From the NCBI GenBank assembly GCA_013426755.1, contig AP019861.1, positions 1,075,638-1,139,637 on the forward strand: a stretch of DNA of 64,000 bases, read 5' to 3'. The DNA is from Spirochaetota bacterium (GTDB lineage Bacteria > Spirochaetota > UBA12135 > COTS27). The position numbers and the translations under genes were made by a program. Each line of letters opens with the position of its first letter. Position 1 is the first letter of the stretch. Below the pieces are notes generated by a model. That model saw only the letters and a program-made list of their open reading frames with translations. It was not told the origin of the DNA and did no database searches. Shown here piece after piece: positions 1 through 9,154 of the stretch.

Positions 1-1134
1 AAAGCCATAGGCAATGATAATAGCTAGACAGAATGAAAACGGAATGCCTAACATTGTCCACAGCGTAACACGGAGGTTAAAAAAGATAACCATGCACAGT
101 AAAACAAGGACAAGACCAACGGTTGCATTGGATGAAAGCACGCTAAGCCTTCGGTCGACATAAAAAGCAATGTCATCGGCAGTTGTAGTTGAGATATTTG
201 AAGGTAGCAATCCACTTGTTTTATATTCTTCGATAAGGTTTTTGACTTCTTTTGTGATAGTAATAGAATCTCCTTTAGAAGTTTTGTAGATATTGAGCCA
301 CAGGGTTTGCTTGCCTTGTGATTTCTTGTATGAGGTTATCTCTTCATATGCCCACTTAACGTCTGCGACGTCTCTTAGGAAGATATAATTTCCACTATCA
401 TTGCCACGGATAACGATATTCTCAATGTCTTCAATCGTTTGATATTCCTTAGTTGTTTTAATGAAGAGTTCTTTGCCTGAGAGTTTGATTTTTCCTGCGG
501 GGAGGTTAACGTTTTGAGTTCTGATCGCATTGATCACAGAGGCGAGTTCTAGTTCGTATAGCTGGATTTTCTGTGGATTTACTTCGACCCAGATCTGCAG
601 GTCGCGATACCCTGAAAAATTGACTTTACTGACCCCTGGTATTTTTTTAGCGTCGGCTTTAAAACGTTTAGCGACAGCTTTAATCTCTTCCAAATCTCCA
701 TCACCGATAAACCCAACGGCTATATTGGGCATTACCGCAGCAAAATCTAACTCTCTAATCCTCGGTTCTTCGACATCTTCATTAAACGTAACTGTATCTA
801 CAGCAGATTTGATATCGTCGAGGATCTCGCTGTTAGACTTATCAACGCTAGCGTCTATTTCAAAGTTAATAATCGATAAACTTTCACTAGAAAATGACGT
901 GATGCGCTCGGCTCCCTCTATGCCATCTATTTCGTTCTCTATTTTATCGGTGACTAGCTTTTTGACGTCGTCTGCTGAGGCACCAGGGTATGTTGTTGAG
1001 ATAATGATCTGATCAAGCCCCACATTTGGAAATCCTTCTTTCTGCCCTGTAATAAAGGTATAGATCCCAAAACCAATGATGAGAACAACGAGTAAATTGA
1101 CGGCTTTGTATTGATTGATGAAGAATTTAATCAT
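1..1134 (-). CDS. RND efflux permease (RND-D), C-terminal part outside window
   Basis: Inner-membrane proton-driven efflux permease of the AcrB/MdtB (HAE/COG0841) family. Only the first 378 codons are in the window; the frame is open to base 1, so the gene continues to the left. The protein starts MIKFFINQYKAVNLL, nearly the same as its three neighbours. It shows TM1 followed by the porter-domain start with GFPNVGL and YPGASADDV, and the cut falls in the TM2-TM3 region (VIFFNLRVTLWTMLGIPFSF). The ATG at 1132-1134 aligns exactly with the starts of the paralogues. It is the last member of a leftward array of four RND genes. No tolC or adaptor gene lies directly upstream, only a 781-bp repeat-rich gap. 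The exported substrate cannot be read from sequence. Confidence 0.93.
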   Translation of the reverse strand, partial: MIKFFINQYKAVNLLVVLIIGFGIYTFITGQKEGFPNVGLDQIIISTTYPGASADDVKKLVTDKIENEIDGIEGAERITSFSSESLSIINFEIDASVDKSNSEILDDIKSAVDTVTFNEDVEEPRIRELDFAAVMPNIAVGFIGDGDLEEIKAVAKRFKADAKKIPGVSKVNFSGYRDLQIWVEVNPQKIQLYELELASVINAIRTQNVNLPAGKIKLSGKELFIKTTKEYQTIEDIENIVIRGNDSGNYIFLRDVADVKWAYEEITSYKKSQGKQTLWLNIYKTSKGDSITITKEVKNLIEEYKTSGLLPSNISTTTADDIAFYVDRRLSVLSSNATVGLVLVLLCMVIFFNLRVTLWTMLGIPFSFCLAIIIAYGF

Positions 1135-1170
1135 AAAAATGAACGGCTTGGTGACGATAGACTTAGAATT

Positions 1171-1200
1171 TAATCGTGTGTAATCGTGTGTAATCGTGTG
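1171..1200. repeat. 10-bp tandem repeat, 3 copies
   Basis: TAATCGTGTG occurs three times in a row just upstream of the RND-D start. Confidence 0.9.
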
Positions 1201-1227
1201 AATGGACTGTTGAATGGTGATGAATTT

Positions 1228-1470
1228 AGAATTTGACTACGAAAATGGGCGATTTTTTATGGATTGATTAAGAATTGAGTCGTGAAAATCGATAGCTTTT
1301 TATTAATGGATAAAGAATTGAGTCGTGAAAATCGATAGCTTTTTATTAATGGATAAAGAATTGAGTCGTGAAAATCGGTAGCTTTTTATTAATGGATAAA
1401 GGATTGAGTCGTGAAAATCGATAGCTTTTTATTAATGGATAAAGAATTGAGTTATGAAAATTGAAGGTTT
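1228..1470. repeat. 43-bp tandem repeat (minisatellite), about 5.5 copies
   Basis: Units begin at 1228 (degenerate), 1271, 1314, 1357, 1400 and 1443 (degenerate, partial), each exactly 43 bp apart. The core reads AGAATTGAGTCGTGAAAATC, followed by GATAGCTTTTTATTAATGGATAA. The middle copies differ by single bases only, while the outer copies have drifted, as expected for slippage or unequal crossing over. It lies 94 bp upstream of the RND-D start codon. Confidence 0.92.
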
Positions 1471-1915
1471 AGTTCAATGGATTGAATATTTTATAGCAAT
1501 TACGTTATAAATGTAGTATAACAATAGTTCATTAAAAAGTCAACAATTTATTAATAAATTTAAGAATAATTGGATTGATTTATGCGTAAATTTAGGCATA
1601 AATTTGGCGATAAAATCACTTGACAAGGATTGTTTAGTAGCCCATGTTTACAAGATTATAACAAGTTTTAAATGAATTTTAAGACAATATTAAGACAATA
1701 AATTCACATGTGATAGAGAGCGGTTTATAAGAACAATTATAAGAACAATTAGAAACGCTTAAAGAAATGCCAGCGATCAGAAATGCCTGCATTGTAGCCA
1801 TTATCTTAATAAAAAACAATTGAAATGCTTACAAAAATGCCTGCATTGTAACAATCTATACAAATTAACAATCTATACAAATAATAAGCAGTCCGCAATT
1901 AAGTAGGGTAATGCT

Positions 1916-4900
1916 CTATTGTTCGTGAGGTTCTGCAATAGTGTACTTTTTATTGAGTAACCGATAGATAAAATTCATAAGATTGTCTAGAATCACATAA
2001 AAAAGTGGGAGTAGGAGCAGAAGTAGTGTCGTGCTCAAAATAATACCCCACATGAGAGAAATCGCCATCGCTCCTAAGAATGGATCGTATCCAGCAAACC
2101 CATACGCAAGGGGCGTAATACCAACAACTGTCGTAAGCGACGTCATAAGAATAGGACGCATACGTGACCGTGCCCCTTCTACAGTCGCTTCGATAAGGGA
2201 CATATGAGAAGTCCTTCTAAACCGATTGATCTTATCGACCATAACAAGCGAGTCATTGACAATGATCCCCATCAAGGCAATTCCACCCAAAAATGACATC
2301 AACCCAATTGGCGTATTTGTCAGAAATAAACCAAGAATAACGCCCACAAACCCAAGTGGAATGATTGACATCACGATAAGCGGCTGAAGATAACTCTTAA
2401 AGACAACCGTTAATACAAAGTAAATACTAAACACAGCCAGAAATAAAGCACGAATAAGTGAAGTTGATTGTTCTTGTTCTTCTTCCTGTTGTCCTTTGAA
2501 AGCAAAGGAAATAAGAGGAAATTTCTCCTTCCACGCAGGTATTTTCTCAGTAATTAACTCTGCAATCGTACTTGCATCATATTCTAGGCTTGTTTCATCG
2601 ATGAGAAACGCCGATATAGAGACATAAAATTCTCCATTTTCCTTAGAAAGAAGCGTGCTGCTTTTTTCAAATTCTATACTGGAGAAACTTTTGATTGGAA
2701 TGTTGAGTCCTAATTGATTGCGAACGGGCGTGTTATAAATGTCTTCAACGAGTTTTTCTTCATTTTCTGCATATTTAACGATAAGGTCAACGTTTCTTTC
2801 ATTGCGGCTGTATTCATCTAGCGTAGTGATTGTTGTGGTTGTATTCTCAGCAAAAGCGTTACTTACTGTGGTGGCGGCAGTGTTTAAATTGACATTGAGA
2901 ATAGATGAAAGTGCTTCACTGGGGTTAATATTGACAATTTCCTTTCCTTCTTCATAACTAGAAGTGATAGAAGTGAGATTGGGAAGGGTGTTTACAAAAG
3001 CAAGCACTTCTTTAGAAGCCGCGACAACATCGGCATTTTGACTTCCTTTAATGTAAATATCAATAGGTTTTCCAACAGGCGGACCTCCTTTTATCACAGA
3101 AACACTACTTTTTGTAATGCCCTGAATATCACTGATTGCTGCTTTAACATCGTTTAAAATAGCGTCATCATCTTTTTTAATGGTCGTATCGAGTGTAATT
3201 CGAACAGAACCAATGTAAGGCTGTAATAATTTATACTCATCGGCGTCAATAGTCCCATCTGCTCCAACAGTAGAAGTGATATCGATAACATAATTTGAAG
3301 GGGTGACCGTTCGGATTTCACGCTCGGCAATGTCAATGATTTTTTCGGTTTGTCTGAGTCTGTTAGATTTATCGGTCTCAATGTTAACAACGATGTATTC
3401 TGCGTCACCGGGGAAAAAAACAAACGGAATGGTCCGCAGCATAATTGCTGAGGCAGATATAAGGATAAAGATAAATATGCTCGCAACCAGAACGGGCTTT
3501 CTAAGCGTTTTTTCAAGGAAAATAGCATAACGATTGTTAATATAGACAAACCACTGCCGCTTGGGTTTAGCGACAGCTGGATTTGTTTTATCAGTTATTT
3601 TATTATGGACACGTGTAGTTTTGTGTTTAGTATGCGCTAAGTGACCAGGAAGCACAATGATGCATTCGAGTAAAGAACAGAATAACATAATAATCACGGT
3701 CTGCGGAATTGTACTAAGAACATCTCCTAAAATGCCAGGCAATGTCGTAAGTGGTAAAAATGCCAGTATGGTTGTTGAGACAACCGCCAAAACAGGTACG
3801 ACCATTTCACGTGTTCCTACTAGAGCTGCTTTATAAGCAGATAAATCTTTCTCAGCATGGGCATAGACATTCTCAGCCACGATAATGGCATCATCGACAA
3901 CCATTCCCAAAACAATGATCATACCAAACATTGAGACAATATTAAGTGTTAATCCCAACGTATACATAATAATAATGCCCAGACAGAACGAAAATGGAAT
4001 TCCTAAGACAGTAAGCAGCGTCACGCGAAAGTTAAAAAAGATAATCATGCACAGAAAGATAAAAATAAGCCCTATTGTTGCATTTGAAGAGAGAATGTTT
4101 AAACTGCCATTAATAGAAGTAGCGAGATCGTCTATGGCAATCGTTTCAGTCTCCTTAGGAATAAGTCCTGTTTGTTCGTAGGTTGCGATCAATTCTTTGA
4201 CGGCTTTTGAGATAGTAATTGAGTCGCCTTTGCTGGATTTGTAAATATTAAGCCATACACCAGACATTTCTTTATAACGTTTATAAGACGTCAATTCTTC
4301 TTCTTCCCAGCGAATGCTGGCAATATCTTTAAGAAATACATGCTGCCCACTATCATTGCCGCGAATGATTGTATTTTCAATGTCTTCTAAAGAGGTGTAT
4401 TCTTTTGTGGTTTTGATAAAAAATTCTTTGCCGTTGAGATTGACTTTTCCGGCGGACATGTTGAGATTTCGGGCGCGAATGGCATTGACAACGCTATTGA
4501 GTTCTAGGTCATAACGGCGAAGACGTTCTGGGTCAACTTCAACCCACACTTCTAAGTTGGGGTAATCCTCAAATTCGACACGCCCGACACCAGGGATTTT
4601 TCTGACATCGTCTCTAAACCGTTTAGCAATACTTTTTATCGCTTCTACAGATAGAACTTCTTTATTTTTGCTGACAAAACCAACGACAATGTTAATCGTT
4701 GTGTTCTCAAAATTGAGCACTTCAACTATGGGTTGTCTGATATTTGCTGGAAAGTCTATCCGTGAGATAGCGGTTTCAATGTCCGTTCTTATTTCGGTGT
4801 CCAGCCGTGTTGTATTGCTTTGTATTTCAAACCGAATGACTGAACGCCCCTCAGAAGAGTAGGAGATGATCCGATCACGACCATCGATGCCTTGTATTTC

Positions 4901-5101
4901 TTCTTCTATTTTATCCGTAATGAGCTCTTCTACTAAATCTGCTGATGCTCCTGGGTAAATTGTGACTATTGTGGCTACATTGAGCGCTACGTTAGGAAAC
5001 CCCTCTTTGCGACCATAGAGAAACAAAAGTGTTCCAAATCCTATGACAATAAGGAGTAGGAGATTGATGGCTTTGTGCTGATTGATAAAAAACCGTATCA
5101 T
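1916..5101 (-). CDS. RND efflux permease (RND-C)
   Basis: Complete 1061-residue inner-membrane efflux permease of the RND (AcrB-like, COG0841) superfamily. Length, the two-fold repeat of six-TM halves, the periplasmic porter loops and the TM4 acidic pair in GMVVDDAIIVAENVY (the proton relay of AcrB) are all present. The TM10 lysine of AcrB appears replaced in GIIVNDSLVMVDKIN, a common state outside the HAE1 group. The start MIRFFINQHKA aligns with the paralogues; no Shine-Dalgarno site is seen. It follows an 848-bp gap that holds what may be the decayed 3' end of a tolC gene, so it was probably once the second gene of a tolC-RND pair. It needs a TolC-type channel and an adaptor to work as a trans-envelope pump; no adaptor is seen in the window. 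Confidence 0.95.
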   Translation of the reverse strand: MIRFFINQHKAINLLLLIVIGFGTLLFLYGRKEGFPNVALNVATIVTIYPGASADLVEELITDKIEEEIQGIDGRDRIISYSSEGRSVIRFEIQSNTTRLDTEIRTDIETAISRIDFPANIRQPIVEVLNFENTTINIVVGFVSKNKEVLSVEAIKSIAKRFRDDVRKIPGVGRVEFEDYPNLEVWVEVDPERLRRYDLELNSVVNAIRARNLNMSAGKVNLNGKEFFIKTTKEYTSLEDIENTIIRGNDSGQHVFLKDIASIRWEEEELTSYKRYKEMSGVWLNIYKSSKGDSITISKAVKELIATYEQTGLIPKETETIAIDDLATSINGSLNILSSNATIGLIFIFLCMIIFFNFRVTLLTVLGIPFSFCLGIIIMYTLGLTLNIVSMFGMIIVLGMVVDDAIIVAENVYAHAEKDLSAYKAALVGTREMVVPVLAVVSTTILAFLPLTTLPGILGDVLSTIPQTVIIMLFCSLLECIIVLPGHLAHTKHKTTRVHNKITDKTNPAVAKPKRQWFVYINNRYAIFLEKTLRKPVLVASIFIFILISASAIMLRTIPFVFFPGDAEYIVVNIETDKSNRLRQTEKIIDIAEREIRTVTPSNYVIDITSTVGADGTIDADEYKLLQPYIGSVRITLDTTIKKDDDAILNDVKAAISDIQGITKSSVSVIKGGPPVGKPIDIYIKGSQNADVVAASKEVLAFVNTLPNLTSITSSYEEGKEIVNINPSEALSSILNVNLNTAATTVSNAFAENTTTTITTLDEYSRNERNVDLIVKYAENEEKLVEDIYNTPVRNQLGLNIPIKSFSSIEFEKSSTLLSKENGEFYVSISAFLIDETSLEYDASTIAELITEKIPAWKEKFPLISFAFKGQQEEEQEQSTSLIRALFLAVFSIYFVLTVVFKSYLQPLIVMSIIPLGFVGVILGLFLTNTPIGLMSFLGGIALMGIIVNDSLVMVDKINRFRRTSHMSLIEATVEGARSRMRPILMTSLTTVVGITPLAYGFAGYDPFLGAMAISLMWGIILSTTLLLLLLPLFYVILDNLMNFIYRLLNKKYTIAEPHEQ

Positions 5102-5104
5102 GTA

Positions 5105-5240
5105 CTAATAGGAGATTTTTAAGAGATTTTTCTTCTGGGGGAGCTTTCTCTGGCTTTTCTTTCTTTTTAGGGTTTATTTAGACTGCAATCTCATTAAATA
5201 AACGATAAAGATAAGTAATAAAAGTGCTGTTATATGTGAT
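5105..5240 (-). pseudogene. Possible remnant of a tolC-like 3' end
   Basis: Read leftward, the bases just before RND-C encode a tail resembling the C-terminus of the two intact TolC-like proteins: TYNSTFITYLYRLFNEIAV, an in-frame TAA at 5178-5180, then INPKKKEKPEKAPPEEKS. The intact TolC-B ends with a YLTGQFHDIYNI segment and a lysine-rich tail beginning INNPDIRKEK. Position (directly 5' of an RND gene), the shared YL..F(N/H)(E/D)I pattern and the lysine-rich tail support a decayed tolC copy. The match is short and could be chance. Confidence 0.3.
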
Positions 5241-5949
5241 AGATAATATCTCTTTGTATGTGTTATTAACCATTTGTGCTCTTATAAAACAACTATTTAA
5301 TACGTCATACGACTGTTCAGTAAAGTCGTTACCATATAATTAGATAATTATAATATGAAGATCACTATAAATGTAGGTAAATTAGCTGCCCGTAGGGCTT
5401 TGAACTTAGGATCAGTCAATATTTTCTGTACCCAATGAACCTTAGGATCAAATACTTATATTAATAAACTGATATAAGTGATTATGTTTAAAGTATTTTA
5501 TTCAGGAAGTAATAGGTAAAAAATTCCACTAGATGTGGAGGCACGTCTACACATACACATATGTAGTATCAGCCATTAAAAATGGCTAGTACAAGGCTAG
5601 TACAAGACGATTGCAATGCGATTATAAGACGATTTCTTAGGAACTTATACTTCGGCTTTTTAAGAACGCACAATCAAGTATTCTAAGAAATTTTCTACGA
5701 AGTTTTCTACGTCTTGCTGCAGCTAGCAGTTCCTAGGTTGCTTTAATTTATAGCCAGTAATAATCTTATCCAATCTTACTATCTTACCATCTTAGTAAGT
5801 TAGCAAGGGAATCTTTAAGAATCTTATTAGGAAGAAGCGATATAGCAGCAGCGGTAGTAAGTGCGGCTAGTAGGAGACAATTTTAGTGGATCAATCATTA
5901 AGATTGATCCACTAGATAAATTTGACACTGTATAATATTGTTTAAGAGC
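5241..5949. other. Intergenic gap between RND-C and RND-B
   Basis: No open reading frame of note. The stretch is AT-rich with small local duplications (for example around 5590-5640 and 5760-5800) and ends in the hairpin at 5884-5914. The promoter for RND-C should be here but was not identified with confidence. Confidence 0.5.
5884..5914 (-). terminator. 12-bp perfect hairpin downstream of RND-B
   Basis: TAGTGGATCAAT and ATTGATCCACTA form a perfect 12-bp stem with a 7-base loop, 36 bases after the RND-B stop. No clear U-run follows on the minus strand, so it may act as a 3'-end stabiliser or processing site rather than a classical intrinsic terminator. Confidence 0.5.
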
Positions 5950-8900
5950 CTAATTATCAGGAGCTTCTACGATAAAGTATTCTTTCTTAAAGAAACGTCT
6001 GTAAATAAAGCTCATTAGTCTGTCTAGAATGACATAAAATAGCGGAAGTATTATAAGAAGGAGCGGCGTACTTAGAATAATTCCCCACATAAGCGCAATA
6101 GCCATATCACCTAAAAGTGGATCGTGTCCTGCAATCCCATAAGCAAGTGGCGTAATACCAACAACCGTAGTAATTGACGTCATAAGTATAGGACGCATCC
6201 GTGATCTAGCTCCCTCTACGGTCGCTTCGATAAGAGACATTTTATCAACACGTCTGAGCCGATTGATCTTATCGACCATGACAAGGGAGTCATTGACAAT
6301 GATCCCCATAAGGGCTATCGCTCCTAGGAATGGTGTCAGACCAAGTGGCGTACTCGTTATGGCTAACCCAAAGAGCACACCGACAAACCCAAGTGGAATA
6401 ATTGACATTATAACAATGGGCTGTATGTAACTTTTAAAGACAATTGTTAAGACGAAATAAATACTAAAAAGAGCTATCAAAAGTCCAAAGGATAGTGCTT
6501 CAGATTGCTCTTCTTCCTCTTCTTGTTGGCCCTTGAATTCAAAAGAGATAAAAGGAAATTTTTCTTCCCATTCAGGTATTTTATCGGTAATCATACTAGC
6601 AAGAGTACTCGAGTTATAGTCTAAACTCTTTTCATCGACGAGATAGGCAGAAACCGAGATGTAAAATTCACCGTCTTCTTTAGAAAGAAGTGTACCAGAT
6701 TTTTCAAATTCTACGGTAGCAAAATTTTTAATGGGAATGTTGAGTCCTAGTTGATTGCGAACGGGTGTATTGTAGATGTCCTGGACGAGTTTTTTATCAT
6801 CTTCGGTGTATTTGACAACGAGATCAACATTCCTTTCGTTTTGACTGTACTCTCCTAGGGTTGTGATGGCGGTTGAGGAGTTGTCTGCAAAGGCATTGCT
6901 TATCGTTGCTGCTGCACTGGTGAGGTTGATATTGAGAATCGAAGAAAGTCTTTCGCTAGGATTAATGTTGACAACTTCCTTTCCTTCATCGTAACTGGAG
7001 TCGATGGAAGTAAGATTGGGAAGACTTTTTATATAAGCTTCTACTTCTCTAGCGGCTGTGACTGTATCGGTGATACGACTTCCTTTGACATAAACATCAA
7101 TCGGCTTTCCTACGGGTGGTCCGTCTTTTAAGATAGTAACAATGCTACTCGTAATGCCAGGAACATCACTGATAGCCGCTTTTATGTCCGCTAAGATAGC
7201 TTCATCGTCTCTATTGGCAGGGCCACCCATAGCCACTCGAATAGACCCAATATAAGGCTGCTGTAATTTGTATTCATCCCCATCAACAGTTCCGTCTGCT
7301 CCGACGCTGGAGATGATGTCGATGACGTATTCTGGCGGCGTGACTGCACGAATTCTCCGCTCAGCTTCATCGATAATCTTTTCCGTCTGGACAAGTCGGT
7401 TATATTTGCTGGTTTTTATGTCAGCAACGATGTACTCCGCTTCACCAGGAAAGAAAACAAATGAGACAGTGCCAAACATAATCGCTGACGCCGATGCAAG
7501 CACCAATACAAAACCACTTGTTACAAGAATAGGTCTTTTTAAGATCGTTTCAAGAAAAGTCTTATAGCGGGCATTCACATAAATAAACCAGCGGCGACCT
7601 GATGTTTTCTTTGCATGAACGGTTGTGGTTGCTGGGGCACTGTTGTGCGGTGATGTAGCTTGCGGTTTGCTATGGGCCAAGTGTCCTGGTAAAATAACAA
7701 GACACTCGAGCAACGAACAGAGCAACATAATAATCACTGTTATTGGAATTACATTAAAAACTTCGCCAACATCACCCGGTAATGATGCAATTGCCATAAA
7801 GGCTAAAGTCGTTGTCGAGACAATAGCAAAAATAGGTATAACCATTTCATTTGTTCCCTTTATTGCTGCTTGATAAGGCGATAGTCCTTTTTCAGTATGA
7901 GCATAGACGTTCTCAGCGATAAGAATGGCATCATCGACGAGCATCCCGAGGACAATGATCATGCCAAACATAGCAGGGCTTGTGAGCGTCTGTCCTAAGG
8001 CGTACATGATGATAATTCCGAGACAGAAGGCAAATGGAATACTTATAATCGTAACAAACGTCACACGAAAGGTAAAAAATATAACCATACATAAAAAAAT
8101 AAATAACAGACCAATCGTTGCGTTTGAAGACAGAATATTTAGGATATTTCCAATGTAGAGAGATAAGTCGTCTGTGGTGACAACCTCGACTTTATTGGGA
8201 ATCAGTCCTGCGGCTTCGTATTCTGAGATCAAGTTTTTAACTTCCTTCACGATAGCAATTGTATTGCCTTCGCTTGTTTTATAAACATTGAGCCAGACAC
8301 CGGACATTTCTTTATAACGTTTATAAGTGGCGAGTTCTTCTTGCGCCCAGCGTACAGTCGCTACGTCTTTTAAATAGACATATTGACCTGTATCATTGCC
8401 GCGCAGGATTGTATTTTCAATGTCTTCTAATGAGGCGTATTCTTTGGTGGTTTTGATAAAAAATTCTTTGCCATCGAGATTGACCTTGCCAGCAGAGATG
8501 TTAAGATTTCGGGCGCGAATAGCACTGACAACGGTATTGAGTTCTAGTTCATGAAAGCGCAGTCGTTCTGGGTTCACTTCAGCCCAAACTTGAAGATTGG
8601 GGTAGTCTTCAAACTCAACGCGCCCAACACCATCTATCTTCCTCACTTCATCTCTAAATGACCTAGCAAGGCTTTTTATTGTTTCCACGTCATTAACTTC
8701 TTTGCTCTTACTAACAAAGCCGACAGCGAGATTGATCGCTATGTTTTCAAACGTGAGGAATTCGATAACCGACTGCTGGACGTCAGCTGGAAAGTTTATA
8801 CGTGAGATAGCTGTTTCAATATCACTTCTGATGTCCGTTTCGAGCCGTGTCGTATTGCTTTGTATTTCAAAGTAAATGACCGACCGTCCTTCAGAAGAGT

Positions 8901-9141
8901 GCGATATAACGCTACTACGACCGTCGATACCCTGGATCTCCTCTTCGATCTTATCGGTGACGAGTTGTTCTACAATATCTGCAGGCGCGCCTGGGTAACT
9001 TGTCTCGATAGTGGCGAGATTGAGTGATATGTTGGGTAGATCGTCTTTGCGACCGTAGATAAATAAAAGTATTCCAAATCCTATGACAAGGAGGAATACG
9101 AGATTGAGAGCTTTGTGTTGATTGATAAAGAAGCGTATCAT
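5950..9141 (-). CDS. RND efflux permease (RND-B)
   Basis: Complete 1063-residue RND inner-membrane efflux permease, a close paralogue of RND-C and RND-A along its whole length. TM4 carries the paired aspartates in LGMLVDDAILIAENVY, and TM10 has IIVNDSLVMVDKIN. A short Pro/Thr/Ala-rich cytoplasmic linker between the two halves (near residue 500) differs from its paralogues. The ATG at 9141 lies only 13 bases after the stop of the upstream tolC-like gene, so the two are almost certainly co-transcribed and probably translationally coupled. Together they could supply the channel and pump of a tripartite system; the periplasmic adaptor is not in the window. Substrate unknown. Confidence 0.95.
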   Translation of the reverse strand: MIRFFINQHKALNLVFLLVIGFGILLFIYGRKDDLPNISLNLATIETSYPGAPADIVEQLVTDKIEEEIQGIDGRSSVISHSSEGRSVIYFEIQSNTTRLETDIRSDIETAISRINFPADVQQSVIEFLTFENIAINLAVGFVSKSKEVNDVETIKSLARSFRDEVRKIDGVGRVEFEDYPNLQVWAEVNPERLRFHELELNTVVSAIRARNLNISAGKVNLDGKEFFIKTTKEYASLEDIENTILRGNDTGQYVYLKDVATVRWAQEELATYKRYKEMSGVWLNVYKTSEGNTIAIVKEVKNLISEYEAAGLIPNKVEVVTTDDLSLYIGNILNILSSNATIGLLFIFLCMVIFFTFRVTFVTIISIPFAFCLGIIIMYALGQTLTSPAMFGMIIVLGMLVDDAILIAENVYAHTEKGLSPYQAAIKGTNEMVIPIFAIVSTTTLAFMAIASLPGDVGEVFNVIPITVIIMLLCSLLECLVILPGHLAHSKPQATSPHNSAPATTTVHAKKTSGRRWFIYVNARYKTFLETILKRPILVTSGFVLVLASASAIMFGTVSFVFFPGEAEYIVADIKTSKYNRLVQTEKIIDEAERRIRAVTPPEYVIDIISSVGADGTVDGDEYKLQQPYIGSIRVAMGGPANRDDEAILADIKAAISDVPGITSSIVTILKDGPPVGKPIDVYVKGSRITDTVTAAREVEAYIKSLPNLTSIDSSYDEGKEVVNINPSERLSSILNINLTSAAATISNAFADNSSTAITTLGEYSQNERNVDLVVKYTEDDKKLVQDIYNTPVRNQLGLNIPIKNFATVEFEKSGTLLSKEDGEFYISVSAYLVDEKSLDYNSSTLASMITDKIPEWEEKFPFISFEFKGQQEEEEEQSEALSFGLLIALFSIYFVLTIVFKSYIQPIVIMSIIPLGFVGVLFGLAITSTPLGLTPFLGAIALMGIIVNDSLVMVDKINRLRRVDKMSLIEATVEGARSRMRPILMTSITTVVGITPLAYGIAGHDPLLGDMAIALMWGIILSTPLLLIILPLFYVILDRLMSFIYRRFFKKEYFIVEAPDN

Positions 9142-9154
9142 GAGAGTGGTTTAT

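Larger units (their letters stand above)
1135..1915. other. Repeat-rich intergenic gap between RND-D and RND-C
   Basis: No credible gene is seen in these 781 bases. The left third carries a 10-bp and a 43-bp tandem repeat (listed separately). The right part is AT-rich, with short duplicated strings such as the doubled ATAAGAACAATT near 1737-1750, two copies of AATGCCTGCATTGTA near 1784 and 1837, and AACAATCTATACAAA twice near 1850-1880. The gap must hold the promoter of RND-D, but no clear -35/-10 pair could be assigned. Confidence 0.6.

Noticed and set aside
530..1012. 160-codon rightward frame opposite RND-D (and similar frames opposite the other RND genes)
   Set aside because: Antisense shadow of a conserved RND coding sequence, Ser/Ile-rich with no homology.
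1171..1470. CRISPR array
   Set aside because: Units are contiguous without unique spacers, so this is a tandem repeat.
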